A stretch of DNA of 64,000 nucleotides from Micromonospora sp. CB01531 (GCF_001905095.1 NZ_LWLS01000105.1:221794-285793), one strand, 5' to 3'; positions 7,795 through 17,534 are shown, counted from the first letter of the stretch. The notes: generated by a model from the letters alone, not told the origin. Program-made: numbers and translations.

Positions 7795-8388
7795 CTATGG
7801 TCGGAGTGCCCGGGCGATCAGCCTGCCGATGACCAAGTACACCAGCGCGGCGAGTCCGTAGTTGAGAACGAGCCCAATTTTGGCGTCGTACGGCGTGAAC
7901 ACGTCCCCGAATCCCAGTACGAACGCTTTGGCAAGCACGTAGACGAATTGAACGAAGCTGTTGCTCTGGTTGGCCCCGGCCAAGGAAAAGAGAATGTGCA
8001 AGGCGAAGATGAGAGCGACGCTGCTGGTCAGGCCGACCGTGGCACGGGCGACGATGGTAGCGGTATCTGCCTGGTTCCGTTGTCGTGGCGGTGGCGCGGC
8101 CGGGTAGGGCTGCGACGCGTAGGCAGGTGGTGTGTACGGCGTCGGGGGTGGGGGGTAGGCCGTCGTCGGGGGTGGGGGGATGGGCGGTGCGGGGTGGGGG
8201 TACGGCGCCGGGGGTTGGTTGTGCGGCGCCGTGGGGTGGGGATAGTGCGCCGTGGGTGCTAGGCCGTCGCCGTGGTGTACGTCTACGTACGCGATCCGCT
8301 GTGTAGGTGGGGGTGGGGGGTGGGGCGGCGTGGGTTGGGTGGGGAACCGGTGTGGTTGGTCGTCGGGGTCGTAGTTGTTGTACGACAT
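7795..8388 (-). CDS. Proline-rich membrane protein with C-terminal helices, function unknown
   Basis: A 197-residue protein. Residues 1-105 are rich in Pro, Tyr and His (PPHPPPPPTQ, PPPPTTAYPPPPTPY), then helices follow at about 117-137 (VGLTSSVALIFALHILFSLAG), 145-163 and 173-190. Such Pro-rich heads on small membrane proteins are common in actinobacteria, where the tail lies in the cytoplasm and may bind partners. The start ATG 8388 is the first Met of the MSYNNYDP head. The hairpin-like palindrome TCCGATTAATCGGA lies 46 bases upstream. I do not recognise the family. Confidence 0.7.
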   Translation of the reverse strand: MSYNNYDPDDQPHRFPTQPTPPHPPPPPTQRIAYVDVHHGDGLAPTAHYPHPTAPHNQPPAPYPHPAPPIPPPPTTAYPPPPTPYTPPAYASQPYPAAPPPRQRNQADTATIVARATVGLTSSVALIFALHILFSLAGANQSNSFVQFVYVLAKAFVLGFGDVFTPYDAKIGLVLNYGLAALVYLVIGRLIARALRP

Positions 8389-8433
8389 GGATGGGCAGTC
8401 TACTGTCGGTCTGGAGTCGGCAAAACCTCTCTT

Positions 8434-8447
8434 TCCGATTAATCGGA
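8434..8447. repeat. Perfect 14-bp palindrome upstream of the Pro-rich membrane protein
   Basis: TCCGATTAATCGGA is self-complementary over 14 bases and sits in an unusually AT-rich patch of the 365-base gap 8389-8753, 46 bases from the start codon at 8388. It looks like a dimer-binding operator; no regulator is encoded beside it. Nothing else convincing was seen in this gap. Confidence 0.5.
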
Positions 8448-8753
8448 TCTTTCTACATCGTGTCTCTAATTCGCCACAGTCCGTGAGTGTCCACTGTGTG
8501 AATCTCGATATCTGAACGTCGTCGCGACTGTCAGTGACCGCCGTGTTGTAACTGGAGGTGGCCCGCCCCGAAACTCGGTGAAGGCGTTGCCCGGCGGCCG
8601 GTTGGTGCTCACCCGGCGAGGAGGATGCTGTGCAGGTTGGCGACACCGGAAGCGGCGTCCGTTCGAGCGGTTTCGCCCGCCCGACGCGGAGCCCCTTCTG
8701 AAGCTGATCTGCGGAAGACCACTTCATACCGGGGCTCCGCGCCGGACGTTGGT

Positions 8754-10667
8754 TCAGGACGACCGCGGCCTTGGCAAGCCGATCACTGTGCCTTCGCGGC
8801 GGGGGTCGGCGCCGCCGTACTGCTTGCCGGTCTTCGGATCGACCACTACTGCCTGCACCGAACCGATGTCGGCGCCGGTGCTGACCGTGTAGCCGAGTGT
8901 GCGCAGACCGTCAACGGTGTCCTGCGGGAATCCGTTCTCGAGTGAGACCGAACTTGCCGCGCTGGTCACTGACACGCGAGGCGCATCGATCGCGTCCTGG
9001 ATCGTCATCTTGTGGTCGATGAGATTGAGGGCGACGTTGAACACCGAGTTGATGATCGTGGAGCCCCCGGGCGAGCCGAAGGCAACCAGCGGCTTGCCGT
9101 CGGGCGTGAGGATCAGGGTCGGCGTCATGCTGCTGCGCGGGCGCTTGCCCGGCTGCACGTCGTTGAACCCGGGCCCGCCGGTGTAGGGGTTGACCGTCGG
9201 TGTCAGGTTGAAGTCGGTCAGCTCGTTGTTGAGCAGGAAGCCGAAGTTGCGGAACGAGGCATCGGTGTCCCGGTAGCCGGCGAACACGCCGATGCCGTGC
9301 CCCGACTCGATCGTGTTGGTGTAGGACACCAGGTTGCCCCACTTGTCCACGACCGAGAAGTGCGTGGTCGTCTCGCCCGGCCCGGTGACCGGTTCAGCCG
9401 TCGGGATCAACGTGCCGGCTTCTACGTCCGGGTTCTCGAACGGACGCGGGTCTCCCGGCGACGGGTTCGGCGTGATCCGCGCGCCCGGCACGATCGCGGC
9501 CCCGCGGAGCGCGACGTAGTTCGGGTGCAGCAGCCCCCGGCTCGGCTCCGGCACGAAGCCGCTGTCGCCCATCCATACCGACCGGTCGGCGAACGCGAGC
9601 CGCATCGCATCGGCCATCACGTTCACGGTCTTCGTGGAGCCGAAGCCGAAGCCCTGGCTTTCATCCCCGATCGGAAGGCGCTCGAGCATTTTCAGCATCT
9701 GGGTCACGGTCAAGCCGCCTGACGACGGTGACGACATCGCCCGGATCTTGTAACCGCGATACGTGCTCTCCACGGGTGTACGCAGCGTCGCCTGGTAGTT
9801 CTCCAAGTCGGCGAAGGTCATGCTGCCACCCTTGCCGTTCGGCGCCTGCGGCCGGTTGAACTTCTGGCCCTCGACGATGCCCTTGGCGATGTCGCAGCCC
9901 TTCTCCGGCATGTACACGTAGAAGCAGTCGCCGCCGTTGGTGGCGATCTTGCGGAAGGTTTCGGCAAGGGGCTTGTTCTGCACCAGCGAGCCGACCGCCG
10001 GGGGTGCGCCGCCTGGGCAGAAATACGCTTCGGTCTCCGGCGAGTTCCGCGCTCGGCTGCTGCAGCTGGCTTCCGAATAGCGCGGGGTAGCGGCGAAGCC
10101 GTCGTCGGCGAGTCTGACGGCCGGCTGCAGGTTGCGAGCGAGCGACAGGTTGCCGTAGCGCTCCAGCGCCATTTCGGTGCCGCGCACCATCCCCGGCACG
10201 CCGACGGCCACGCCCTGCAGCGACGGGTTCGGCACGCCCACGAACATGCCGGGTGTCGCACCGGCCGGCGCGCGCTCGCGGGAGTCGATGGCGACCGTCT
10301 CGCCGGTCTCCGCCAGGTGGATCATCATGAAGCCGCCGCCGCCGATGCCGGCCGATTGCGGCTCCACCACGTTCAGCGCGTAGGCGATCGCCACCGCGGC
10401 GTCCACCGCGTTGCCACCGTCTTCGAGGACCTGCGCGCCGGCTTCGGCGGCGTAGGGGTTGGCCACCGCCACGACGCCCTGGCGGAATGCCTTGCCGGAC
10501 CACGGCGGCGGGTTGCCCTGGGCGTGCGACGGCAGGGACACGGTGGACTGGATGCCAAGCGACGGATCCTTGCTGCCCGTATCTGCGATTGCCATCGAGC
10601 CAGGACTTGTGCCCACCAGCAGACCTGCCAGCAGGACGCAGCCGAGGGCTCTTCGAGAGTGAGTCAT
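8754..10667 (-). CDS. ggt: Secreted gamma-glutamyltransferase
   Basis: A 637-residue secreted enzyme that transfers or hydrolyses the gamma-glutamyl group of glutathione and similar compounds. The signal peptide spans residues 1-28 (LGCVLLAGLLVG). Family motifs in order: GGNAVDAAVAIAYALNVVEP, GIGGGGFMMIH, substrate-binding ERAPAG, the autocleavage site at TTHFSVVD with nucleophile Thr434, PGKRPRSSMTP and GSPGG. Cleavage at Thr434 would leave a 204-residue small subunit, close to the family norm. The start ATG 10667 follows GGAGGGAAGG. It stands alone, with no operon partner. Confidence 0.92.
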   Translation of the reverse strand: MTHSRRALGCVLLAGLLVGTSPGSMAIADTGSKDPSLGIQSTVSLPSHAQGNPPPWSGKAFRQGVVAVANPYAAEAGAQVLEDGGNAVDAAVAIAYALNVVEPQSAGIGGGGFMMIHLAETGETVAIDSRERAPAGATPGMFVGVPNPSLQGVAVGVPGMVRGTEMALERYGNLSLARNLQPAVRLADDGFAATPRYSEASCSSRARNSPETEAYFCPGGAPPAVGSLVQNKPLAETFRKIATNGGDCFYVYMPEKGCDIAKGIVEGQKFNRPQAPNGKGGSMTFADLENYQATLRTPVESTYRGYKIRAMSSPSSGGLTVTQMLKMLERLPIGDESQGFGFGSTKTVNVMADAMRLAFADRSVWMGDSGFVPEPSRGLLHPNYVALRGAAIVPGARITPNPSPGDPRPFENPDVEAGTLIPTAEPVTGPGETTTHFSVVDKWGNLVSYTNTIESGHGIGVFAGYRDTDASFRNFGFLLNNELTDFNLTPTVNPYTGGPGFNDVQPGKRPRSSMTPTLILTPDGKPLVAFGSPGGSTIINSVFNVALNLIDHKMTIQDAIDAPRVSVTSAASSVSLENGFPQDTVDGLRTLGYTVSTGADIGSVQAVVVDPKTGKQYGGADPRREGTVIGLPRPRSS

Positions 10668-11250
10668 GTCCTTCCCTCCATCGACGAACGTTTGGTTCGG
10701 TGTCACTGACCGGCCTGCTGGTCGGCGTCGCGGATCATGCGCTCTGCGTACCCGATGACGGGCCGCGCCTGCTTGGTCGGGAGGCTTCTGGCTCGCTCGA
10801 AGGCCGTCGACTGGTTGATGAACGCACGAAGCTGATTCGTTCCCGCATCGACGTCGCCCCACCGACCGAACTGATCCGTGTCCGCAACCTCCGCGCAGGT
10901 CAAAGATGTACGAGCCGGATAGATCGGATATCCGAGCCGGCTGGATTCGGGGTGAGCGTATGCGCATTCATTGTCATTGAACGGTCGGGTGAGCCGGACT
11001 TGAGCATCTCTTGAGGAGCCACGGCAAAACTATGTGGACGGGGCTGGTGCAGCCCCTACACGGCCTCCGACCTGACCGCCTCGTTCGACGACCTACGGCT
11101 CGGACCGTGATCACTCCCCACCGGTTGGTTGAGCCGGCCCGCCCGATGGCGGCCGCTCGCCATTTCCGGTAGTCGCCAGCGATCATGCTGTCCGCCGCCG
11201 GTACGGCTCGACTATGAAAGGGGGACGCATCTCTTACCACTGGGAGTCCC
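10668..11250. other. Divergent intergenic region with a possible gene remnant and a hairpin
   Basis: 583 bases between divergent secreted-protein genes. On the minus strand, 10703-10903 reads open for 66 codons, with a helical, protein-like end (LRAFINQSTAFERARSLP ... ERMIRDADQQ) that resembles the tail of a secreted helical domain. It may be a gene remnant or small ORF. GGGGCTG at 11040-11046 and CAGCCCC at 11050-11056 form a 7-bp hairpin of unknown role. Confidence 0.35.
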
Positions 11251-13632
11251 ATGACCATGCCACTCTCGGCCCTGCACCGGGCGAGCACCGCCTCCGTCAC
11301 CTCGCTCGCCGTCGTGGTCGGCCTGCTCACCGCGGCGCCGTGGTCCACGGCGAACGCGGCGGCCTCCACCGATGGCCTCGCCCCGGCGCCGGCCGGGCGG
11401 GTTGTCTCCGTGGGCGGCGGAGCCGAGGTCGCCCTGACGCCGCTCGGAGACACCGGCGCCACCTCGCTCGCCGCGCTGCCCGGCCCCGACGGTGTGACTC
11501 CTGGCCTTGTTGTCGCGACGAACAAGACAGCCACGACCGTGCAGACGACCGATGCCGCCAGCACGCCGACCGTGATCGAGGGCCACGCCGCACCTCTGGC
11601 CGCCAGCGCTGCCGACACCGTGCCGCTGCACTTCTCCGCGGTGGGCCGGGACGGCCGGGCCGCCCAGGCGTACATCACTGTGTTCGACCTTGAGCACGGC
11701 GCGGCCTGGACCCGGCAGTTGGTCACCGACCCGGATCCGGGCAACGAGTGCTCCGAGGCCACCTTCGCCCGGACCACCTGCGTGCTCGTACCGCCCGGCG
11801 AGTACTCGGTGATGGCGTTCGTCACGACTCTGCCCGCCGAGAAGCCGACCATCGGAAGCAGCCGCACGTTCCAGAACATCTCGCTCGTGGGCGAGCCGGA
11901 GACGACGGTGAGCGGTGCGCGAACCATCGCGTTCGACGCCCGCGATGCCCGGCAGCTCGCGATCAGTACACCGGGTCGCAGCACCAAGGTGCCGCCGCAG
12001 GGTGCCATGCTCATCGGCTACGACCGCACCGCCGCGGACGGGTCCGCAGTCCACCTGGACATGCGCCCGGCATACCTCCTCGACCAGCACTTCTACCTGC
12101 AGCCGACGCCGCAGGTGTCCATCGGGACGTTCCAGGCGCGCACCCGGGTCCGGCTGGAGGCGCCCGACATCGCCCTGTCCGCGCCGACCGCGCCGGCTCT
12201 GCACCCGGAGTACGTCGACCGGATCTGGTTCTCCGATGTCGCTTCGGACTTCCCGGTCGTCAACGGCCGGTCCGGCCTTCCCGTGGTGGACGTCGGTCAC
12301 GCCACGGCGGCCGATCTCGCCGGCCAGCAGCTGCACGGTGCGCTGGCGCTGGTCACGCACTCTGCCGGCATGTCGATCGCCGAACAGTCCAACAACGCCG
12401 CCGCACACGGTGCGGGGGTGGTCGTGATCCGCAACGACGGCGCCGGTGACATCAGCGACCCGGGCGGCACCGGGGTCAAGCTGCAGGTGCCGACGATCCG
12501 GCTGAACCGGGAAGAGGGCCTCGCGCTCTCCCACCTCCCCAAGGGAGCCATGGTGACCGTCGAGGGAGAGCAGGCCAGCCCCTATGTTTACGACCTCTAC
12601 CTGAAGGTGAAGGACCGGATCCCCGAGAACCCCAACTACGTCGCCATCCCCGGGCAGCTCGCCACTCAGGTGCGTCAGGTGTACGGGCAGCCGACGCTTC
12701 CCTCGACGTTCTCCGAAGCGGCGTACCCGTGGCAGCCCGGCGACTCGTTCGTCGTCTCGACGACGTTCCCCTTCGCGGCCGGGCCGCGTACGCGCGCCGA
12801 GTACCGCATCCCCGACCCGGACACAGCATGGAGCTACGCGGTGTTCGCTCCGGAGGCCCCCTACAACGCGATGTTCCCCAAGGCGCCAGTGCTGCCGATG
12901 AGCCTGAGCATGCCCGGGCGCCAGGCGTACTCGGACCGCGAACAGGACCAGCTGCCCTTCGGCCGGGCGCCGATCACGGCGGCCCCGAATCCCGCTCGGC
13001 CCGTCCAGCGCTCCGGTGATCAACTACGCGTTGCCGTCGACGGCTTCACCGACGCGGACGGAAACCACGGAACGGAGTACACCCACCCGAGTGGGGTGCG
13101 CACCCATCTCGAGATCAGGGCCGACGGCACCCTGGTCGGGGAGACGGACAACCTCCCCTCCGGCACGGTCCGGCTTCCGGGCGGCGAGTCTCGCGTCTCG
13201 ATCTCGTTCACCGCGGACAACCCGCAGGCGTGGAATCAGCTGTCGACACACACCGCCACCGCCTGGAGCTTCCCGTCGACGACGACCGCCGGAGGTGCGG
13301 CGGAGACCCAGCCGCTGCTCCTGCCGGACTACGACGTCGGCGTCGACCTGCACAGCCGGGTCCGGGCCGACCGCCAGGGCCGAGTGGCGTTCGATCTGCG
13401 GCTGCGGCGCCCCGACGGCGTACCGTCCACGCCGGGCGGGGAGCCGAGCATCGACGCGTCGTACGACGACGGTGCGACCTGGCGGCCAGCGGCCGTCACC
13501 CACGGTACCGACGGCTGGCGCGTCGAGCTGCCGGCAGGCAGCGGCCTGGTGTCGCTGCGGCTACACGCGGAGGACACCGGCGGCTCAGTGGTCGACCAGA
13601 CGATCGTCCGGGCCTTCGACGTCGTGCACTGA
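11251..13632 (+). CDS. Large secreted PA-domain protein lacking a protease catalytic domain
   Basis: A 793-residue exported protein with a signal peptide at residues 1-36 (SLAVVVGLLTAAPWSTANA). A PA (protease-associated) domain lies at about 345-440 (LVTHSAGMSIAEQSNNAAAHGAGVVVIRND ends with VPTIRLNREEG, shown here as separate stretches), followed by beta-rich regions to the C-terminus. It resembles the accessory part of actinobacterial subtilisin-like proteases, but I find no Asp/His/Ser triad motif such as GTSMA. The start is ATG 11251 behind GGGAG; ATG 11257 is possible. Its 3' end overlaps the convergent regulator by 48 bases. A binding or scaffold role is inference. Confidence 0.7.
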   Translation: MTMPLSALHRASTASVTSLAVVVGLLTAAPWSTANAAASTDGLAPAPAGRVVSVGGGAEVALTPLGDTGATSLAALPGPDGVTPGLVVATNKTATTVQTTDAASTPTVIEGHAAPLAASAADTVPLHFSAVGRDGRAAQAYITVFDLEHGAAWTRQLVTDPDPGNECSEATFARTTCVLVPPGEYSVMAFVTTLPAEKPTIGSSRTFQNISLVGEPETTVSGARTIAFDARDARQLAISTPGRSTKVPPQGAMLIGYDRTAADGSAVHLDMRPAYLLDQHFYLQPTPQVSIGTFQARTRVRLEAPDIALSAPTAPALHPEYVDRIWFSDVASDFPVVNGRSGLPVVDVGHATAADLAGQQLHGALALVTHSAGMSIAEQSNNAAAHGAGVVVIRNDGAGDISDPGGTGVKLQVPTIRLNREEGLALSHLPKGAMVTVEGEQASPYVYDLYLKVKDRIPENPNYVAIPGQLATQVRQVYGQPTLPSTFSEAAYPWQPGDSFVVSTTFPFAAGPRTRAEYRIPDPDTAWSYAVFAPEAPYNAMFPKAPVLPMSLSMPGRQAYSDREQDQLPFGRAPITAAPNPARPVQRSGDQLRVAVDGFTDADGNHGTEYTHPSGVRTHLEIRADGTLVGETDNLPSGTVRLPGGESRVSISFTADNPQAWNQLSTHTATAWSFPSTTTAGGAAETQPLLLPDYDVGVDLHSRVRADRQGRVAFDLRLRRPDGVPSTPGGEPSIDASYDDGATWRPAAVTHGTDGWRVELPAGSGLVSLRLHAEDTGGSVVDQTIVRAFDVVH

Positions 13633-14577
13633 GCTCTCGAGCCAACCGAGCCGGACCGCCTGCACGCCCGCCTGGAAGCGCGTGCGGACGTGCAGGTGGT
13701 CCATCAGCTCCGCGATCCGGCGGCTGAGCGTGCGGGTGCTGGTGCCCAGCCTGCGGGCAACCGCGTCGTCCTTCGCGCCGGAGGCGAGCAGCGCGGCGAG
13801 CTGGCGATCGCTGAACCCGCCCTCATCTGCCGGAGCGACGATCGGCGTCGCCTGCGCCCAGAGCAGCTCGAAGAGCTGGATCAGCGCGTCGAGGAGGGTG
13901 GAAGGTCGGATGCAGACCGCCGCATCGGCGCTCTGCCCGCCGACCGGCAGGATCGCCAGCCGGCGGTCGCCTATCGCCAGTTTCATCGGCAGGCCGGTGT
14001 GTACCCGGGACTGCTCACCCACGCCGGCTGCATCCTGGACCTCCTCAAGCGCGCCCGGCAGCTCCAGCGCCTCTGGGGCGTAGATGCCGCGCACCCGCAC
14101 CTTCGCGCGCAGGAGCCGGCGGACCGAGTTGTCCGACCGCCGGGGATCGGCGACGTACGGCGGGCGATCGAGCACCATGAGCTCGTGCCGGGTGGTGCTG
14201 AGCAGGTGCTCGAACCGGGCAGCGATCGCTGCCCGGCCGACCAGCACCTCGACGATCTCCTCCGGGCGGTACCGCTCCTCGGCGGGCATCTCAGCGAGCA
14301 GGGTGCGCGCGGCGAGCTGAGTGCGCGCCAGCTCATCGCGGCGTCGGTCGACCAGCGCGTCAACGGCGACGTCGGGTCGCGCCGCGCGCATCCTGGCGGG
14401 CTGGCCGGGCAGCCGGTGCACCAGGCCCAGCTCCTCGAGTCTGGTCAGCGAGCTGCCCACCTCGGCCGCACCACGGTCAAGTGCCGCGGCGAGGTCGCGC
14501 TGGGACGCCTCGGGGCGGGACAGGAGTTCGCGGTAGACCATCTCGTCCTCGGGGCGGACACCGATCGGCTCGAGCAC
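13585..14577 (-). CDS. Two-ended HTH regulator (TrmB-like N-terminus, LuxR-type C-terminus)
   Basis: A 330-residue regulator. The N-terminal winged helix (EDEMVYRELLSRPEASQRDLAAAL) is of the TrmB/MarR kind, a middle domain of about 150 residues follows, and the C-terminal HTH (FSDRQLAALLASGAKDDAVARRLGTSTRTLSRRIAELMDHL) is of the LuxR/GerE type. The GTG start at 14577 begins the first coherent residues. It is convergent with the secreted PA-domain gene and overlaps it by 48 bases. Such regulators often neighbour secreted subtilase-like genes in streptomycetes, so local control is plausible. Confidence 0.75.
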   Translation of the reverse strand: MLEPIGVRPEDEMVYRELLSRPEASQRDLAAALDRGAAEVGSSLTRLEELGLVHRLPGQPARMRAARPDVAVDALVDRRRDELARTQLAARTLLAEMPAEERYRPEEIVEVLVGRAAIAARFEHLLSTTRHELMVLDRPPYVADPRRSDNSVRRLLRAKVRVRGIYAPEALELPGALEEVQDAAGVGEQSRVHTGLPMKLAIGDRRLAILPVGGQSADAAVCIRPSTLLDALIQLFELLWAQATPIVAPADEGGFSDRQLAALLASGAKDDAVARRLGTSTRTLSRRIAELMDHLHVRTRFQAGVQAVRLGWLESSVHDVEGPDDRLVDH

Positions 14578-14738
14578 CCGCCCATCTTGCCCCGGTCGGC
14601 CGGGCGGCCACCCAGGCACCCAGCTGCTGGTGGCATGTGGGCGGCAGTCGGGTGCACTGAACGGCGTCGAACAGCACCTGACAACGGTGGTAGCGGGTTG
14701 AGCGAGCCAGGCTGGTGAGGCACCTGCGCAAGCGACTG

Positions 14739-15707
14739 TCAGTGGCGGGTGTGCGCGATGTCGCCGGCGCTGCGGCGTGGTGTCGTTGCCCAGGACGGGA
14801 GCCAGACCGCCCCGGGGAGCGGTGCCAGGCTTGCGAAGTGGTTGATGACCGCCCGAAGTCCCGGGTGCGGAGTCGTTCTGGGCAACATGAGGGAGAGCGG
14901 GTAGGCGAGCGTCGGGTTCACGATCGGGATGCGGCGTAGGTCGTAACTTGCCGGCCAGATGTACCGGTCGCGCGCGCCGACGAGGGTGGCCACGTCGGCG
15001 GAGTCCACGAGGGCGTCGAGGAGTACCTCGTTACCGAAGTTCGGGCCCGCCGCGTCGATGCGGAGGTCGAAGGCGGTGGCGAGCTGATCGTAGAACTCCG
15101 CCCATTCGCTCCGGGGCACGATACCCGGCACCCAGATCCGAAGCTTGCGCAGCTGGGGTGGTGTCACTGTTCGCGCGGAGGCAAGCGGATGCCTGGGGCC
15201 GACGAGGAGTTCCAGCGGGGAGTCGAAGGCGTGGATCATTTGTACGTCGCGCGGCAGCGTGGCCGGATCGGTGACGGTGCGGAACGAGGCGTCGACATCG
15301 CCTGCCTGGACGGCGGCGGCCGCCACGTGCGGGTCGTTGACCCTGAGGGTCACCACGTCGAGGTCAGTTTCGGGATGCGACCGCCAATAGTCGTGCAGAA
15401 CGACGGCCTGCGCGCTTCGCAGGCCTAGCACGTCGATCCGAAGGGCCCGCGAACCCGGCCTGACCGCGGTGACGGCGCGATCAACACCCGCGACGATGCT
15501 CCGCGCGTGTGGGAGGAATGCCTGGCCGTCGAGCGTCAGTTCGACCCCTCGGGCGGTACGGATGAACAGGCGGACCTCCAGCTCGCGCTCCAGGGCGGCG
15601 ACCCGCTTCGAGACCGCCTGCTGGGTCACGCCCAGCTCGTCGGCCGCGTGTTGCAACTGCCCGAACTCGGCCGCTCGGACGAACGATCGCACTGCCTCGG
15701 TATCCAT
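14739..15707 (-). CDS. LysR-family transcriptional regulator
   Basis: A 322-residue LysR protein. The winged helix is at residues 1-60 (FVRAAEFGQLQHAADELGVTQQAVSKRVAALE) and the effector domain at about 88-290 is periplasmic-binding-protein-like. It is divergent from an MFS exporter gene with 122 bases between the starts, the standard LysR arrangement, so it probably controls that exporter in response to its substrate or a precursor. The effector is unknown. Confidence 0.88.
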   Translation of the reverse strand: MDTEAVRSFVRAAEFGQLQHAADELGVTQQAVSKRVAALERELEVRLFIRTARGVELTLDGQAFLPHARSIVAGVDRAVTAVRPGSRALRIDVLGLRSAQAVVLHDYWRSHPETDLDVVTLRVNDPHVAAAAVQAGDVDASFRTVTDPATLPRDVQMIHAFDSPLELLVGPRHPLASARTVTPPQLRKLRIWVPGIVPRSEWAEFYDQLATAFDLRIDAAGPNFGNEVLLDALVDSADVATLVGARDRYIWPASYDLRRIPIVNPTLAYPLSLMLPRTTPHPGLRAVINHFASLAPLPGAVWLPSWATTPRRSAGDIAHTRH

Positions 15708-15727
15708 CGGTCCAGCTTATGCCCGCC

Positions 15728-15740
15728 CAACTGATAGTTG
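15728..15740. promoter_or_regulatory. Candidate LysR operator
   Basis: CAACT-GAT-AGTTG is a perfect 5-bp inverted repeat 20 bases upstream of the LysR start, inside the LysR/MFS divergent region. Two further CGGTTGTT copies occur toward the MFS gene (near 15760 and 15810), so several half-sites may be present. Confidence 0.4.
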
Positions 15741-15829
15741 TGGCTCGCCGAACGACGGTTGTTTGATCCCGCTCTCCGGTAGCCGATGTGATTCCGGGAC
15801 CCAAACATCGGTTGTTGCGGGGGAGTCGT

Positions 15830-17074
15830 GTGCACCTGAAACTGGGGTCGAGTTTCGGCTGGCTCTGGTCGGCCTACGCGGTCAGCACGTACGGCACGTG
15901 GATCGCATTCGGAGCGTTCCCGCTCATCGCGGTTCGAGTGCTGCACTCGTCGGCATCCGCGGTTTCGCTTCTGGAGGCAGCCGGGCTTGCCGTCGCGGCG
16001 ATCGTTGCGGTCCCGCTCGGGCCGTGGGTCGAGCGTCGGTCCAAGCGTCCGGTCATGATCGCGATGGACCTGGCTAGGTTCCTCGCGATGGCGAGTGTTC
16101 CGGTCGCGTACTTCCTCGGCGTGCTGTCCTACGGCCAACTGCTGGTCGTCTCGGTCATTTCCGGAGCCGCAGCCATCGCCTTCACCGCCGCCTCCGGCGC
16201 GTACCTGAAATACCTCGTCCGCGGTGACCATCTCCTTACCGCGAACGGGAGATTCGAGGGCACGAGCTGGGTGGCGACCGCGGCCGGACCGCCCCTCGGC
16301 GGCGCGCTCGTCGGGCTGCTCGGCCCGGTCATCACCATCATGGTCGACGCCCTCAGCTACCTGCTATCCGCGCTCGGGGTCCTCCGCATCCGCGGCGGCG
16401 ACGTCGCGGCACCCCGCGACCCGGCCGCGTTGCGCGGAGCCGACCTTCTTGGTGGCTGGCGGTTCATCCTCCACGACCGCGCACTACGGTGCCTGTTCCT
16501 CAACTCGATCCTGGTCGGCGGCCTGATCATGGCCACCGTTCCGCTCCTGGCCGTCCTGCTGCTGGGCGAATACCACTTCCCGGCCTGGCAATACGGTCTC
16601 GCCTTCGGCATCCCGGCACTCGGCGGCTTCGTGGGCGCCCGTCTCTCCGCACGCCTGGTGAAGCGTTACGGCCGGCACCGGGTCATGACCGTCTCGGGCT
16701 GGCTGCGATCGTTCTTCCCGCTCGGTCTCGCGTTCGTCCATCCCGGCATCACCGGACTCCTCACCGTGATCATCGTCGAGGGCCTGCTGATCACATGCAT
16801 GGGCATCTTCAACCCGATCTACGCCACAGAACGCCTGCAACGGACTCCCGCGGATCATGCCGCCCAGGTCCTCAGCGCATGGAGTGTCAGCAGCAAACTC
16901 GTGCAGGCCACCCTCATGGTGATCTGGGGCATCCTCGCCAGACTCACGAGCCCCCTCGCGGCGATCACCATTTCCGGCGTTCTCCTGCTCGCCACCCCAC
17001 TCTTGCTGCCCAAACGAGCGCACTTGTGCCACCTCGAACCTGCCCTGCCGGCCGAAGACGTCCTGGCCGCATGA
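15830..17074 (+). CDS. MFS exporter
   Basis: A 414-residue major-facilitator protein with about 12 hydrophobic helices and the short cytoplasmic motif PLGPWVERRSKRPVMI between helices 2 and 3. It most resembles drug or siderophore exporters of the enterobactin-exporter-like group. GTG 15830 is chosen because GGGGGAG at 15819-15825 precedes it at 4-5 bases; a GTG at 15788 would add 14 residues without membrane character. It is divergent from a LysR regulator. The substrate is unknown. Confidence 0.85.
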   Translation: MHLKLGSSFGWLWSAYAVSTYGTWIAFGAFPLIAVRVLHSSASAVSLLEAAGLAVAAIVAVPLGPWVERRSKRPVMIAMDLARFLAMASVPVAYFLGVLSYGQLLVVSVISGAAAIAFTAASGAYLKYLVRGDHLLTANGRFEGTSWVATAAGPPLGGALVGLLGPVITIMVDALSYLLSALGVLRIRGGDVAAPRDPAALRGADLLGGWRFILHDRALRCLFLNSILVGGLIMATVPLLAVLLLGEYHFPAWQYGLAFGIPALGGFVGARLSARLVKRYGRHRVMTVSGWLRSFFPLGLAFVHPGITGLLTVIIVEGLLITCMGIFNPIYATERLQRTPADHAAQVLSAWSVSSKLVQATLMVIWGILARLTSPLAAITISGVLLLATPLLLPKRAHLCHLEPALPAEDVLAA

Positions 17075-17144
17075 CTCACCGCAATGCCCGTTCACCTTGG
17101 AAGGGCGCCGCAGGCTCATCGAGCACGCCAGGACCTGGGTGACC

Positions 17145-17534
17145 TCACTCCAGATCCTGTTCGGGCGCGAGAATGCGGTCCGCCACATCTGCTGTATCAA
17201 CTGTGCCATCGGGGTCAACGCTGATGGGAGTAGCTCGACCATCAGAATGGATAAGCCAGGCGAGGACCGCCTCAGTTAGCGGCGTGCCGTCGTACCCGTC
17301 GTTCCAGTGGGCACGCCATCCACCCCCAGGTATGACGCCCACAACACGCTCTCCACGTTCCAAATGGGAGAAGTCCGGCCAGTCGGTGACGGGTCGGAGC
17401 GCACCACGTTGAGGATCCACGACAAGCGCCACCCCAGTAGCCGGATCCCACGCCTCCACTGGTCGCATGCGTCCGCTCTCGGTCTCCGTCCCGCTAAAGA
17501 TCGCCGTCCAACCAGTCGCACTGAAGTACCGCAT
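17145..17534 (-). CDS. Hypothetical protein, 129 residues
   Basis: A 129-residue soluble protein with coherent composition (VEAWDPATGVALVVDPQRGALRPV, GERVVGVIPGGGW) and no membrane segment. I do not recognise the family; the first half could be a small beta-rich fold. ATG 17534 has no clear ribosome site. It lies between the MFS gene (convergent) and a hydrolase gene read in the same direction. It is probably a real gene but poorly supported. Confidence 0.5.
   Translation of the reverse strand: MRYFSATGWTAIFSGTETESGRMRPVEAWDPATGVALVVDPQRGALRPVTDWPDFSHLERGERVVGVIPGGGWRAHWNDGYDGTPLTEAVLAWLIHSDGRATPISVDPDGTVDTADVADRILAPEQDLE

Noticed and set aside
11040..11056. GGGGCTG/CAGCCCC hairpin as a terminator
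   Set aside because: No gene ends near it in either direction, so only the hairpin is noted.
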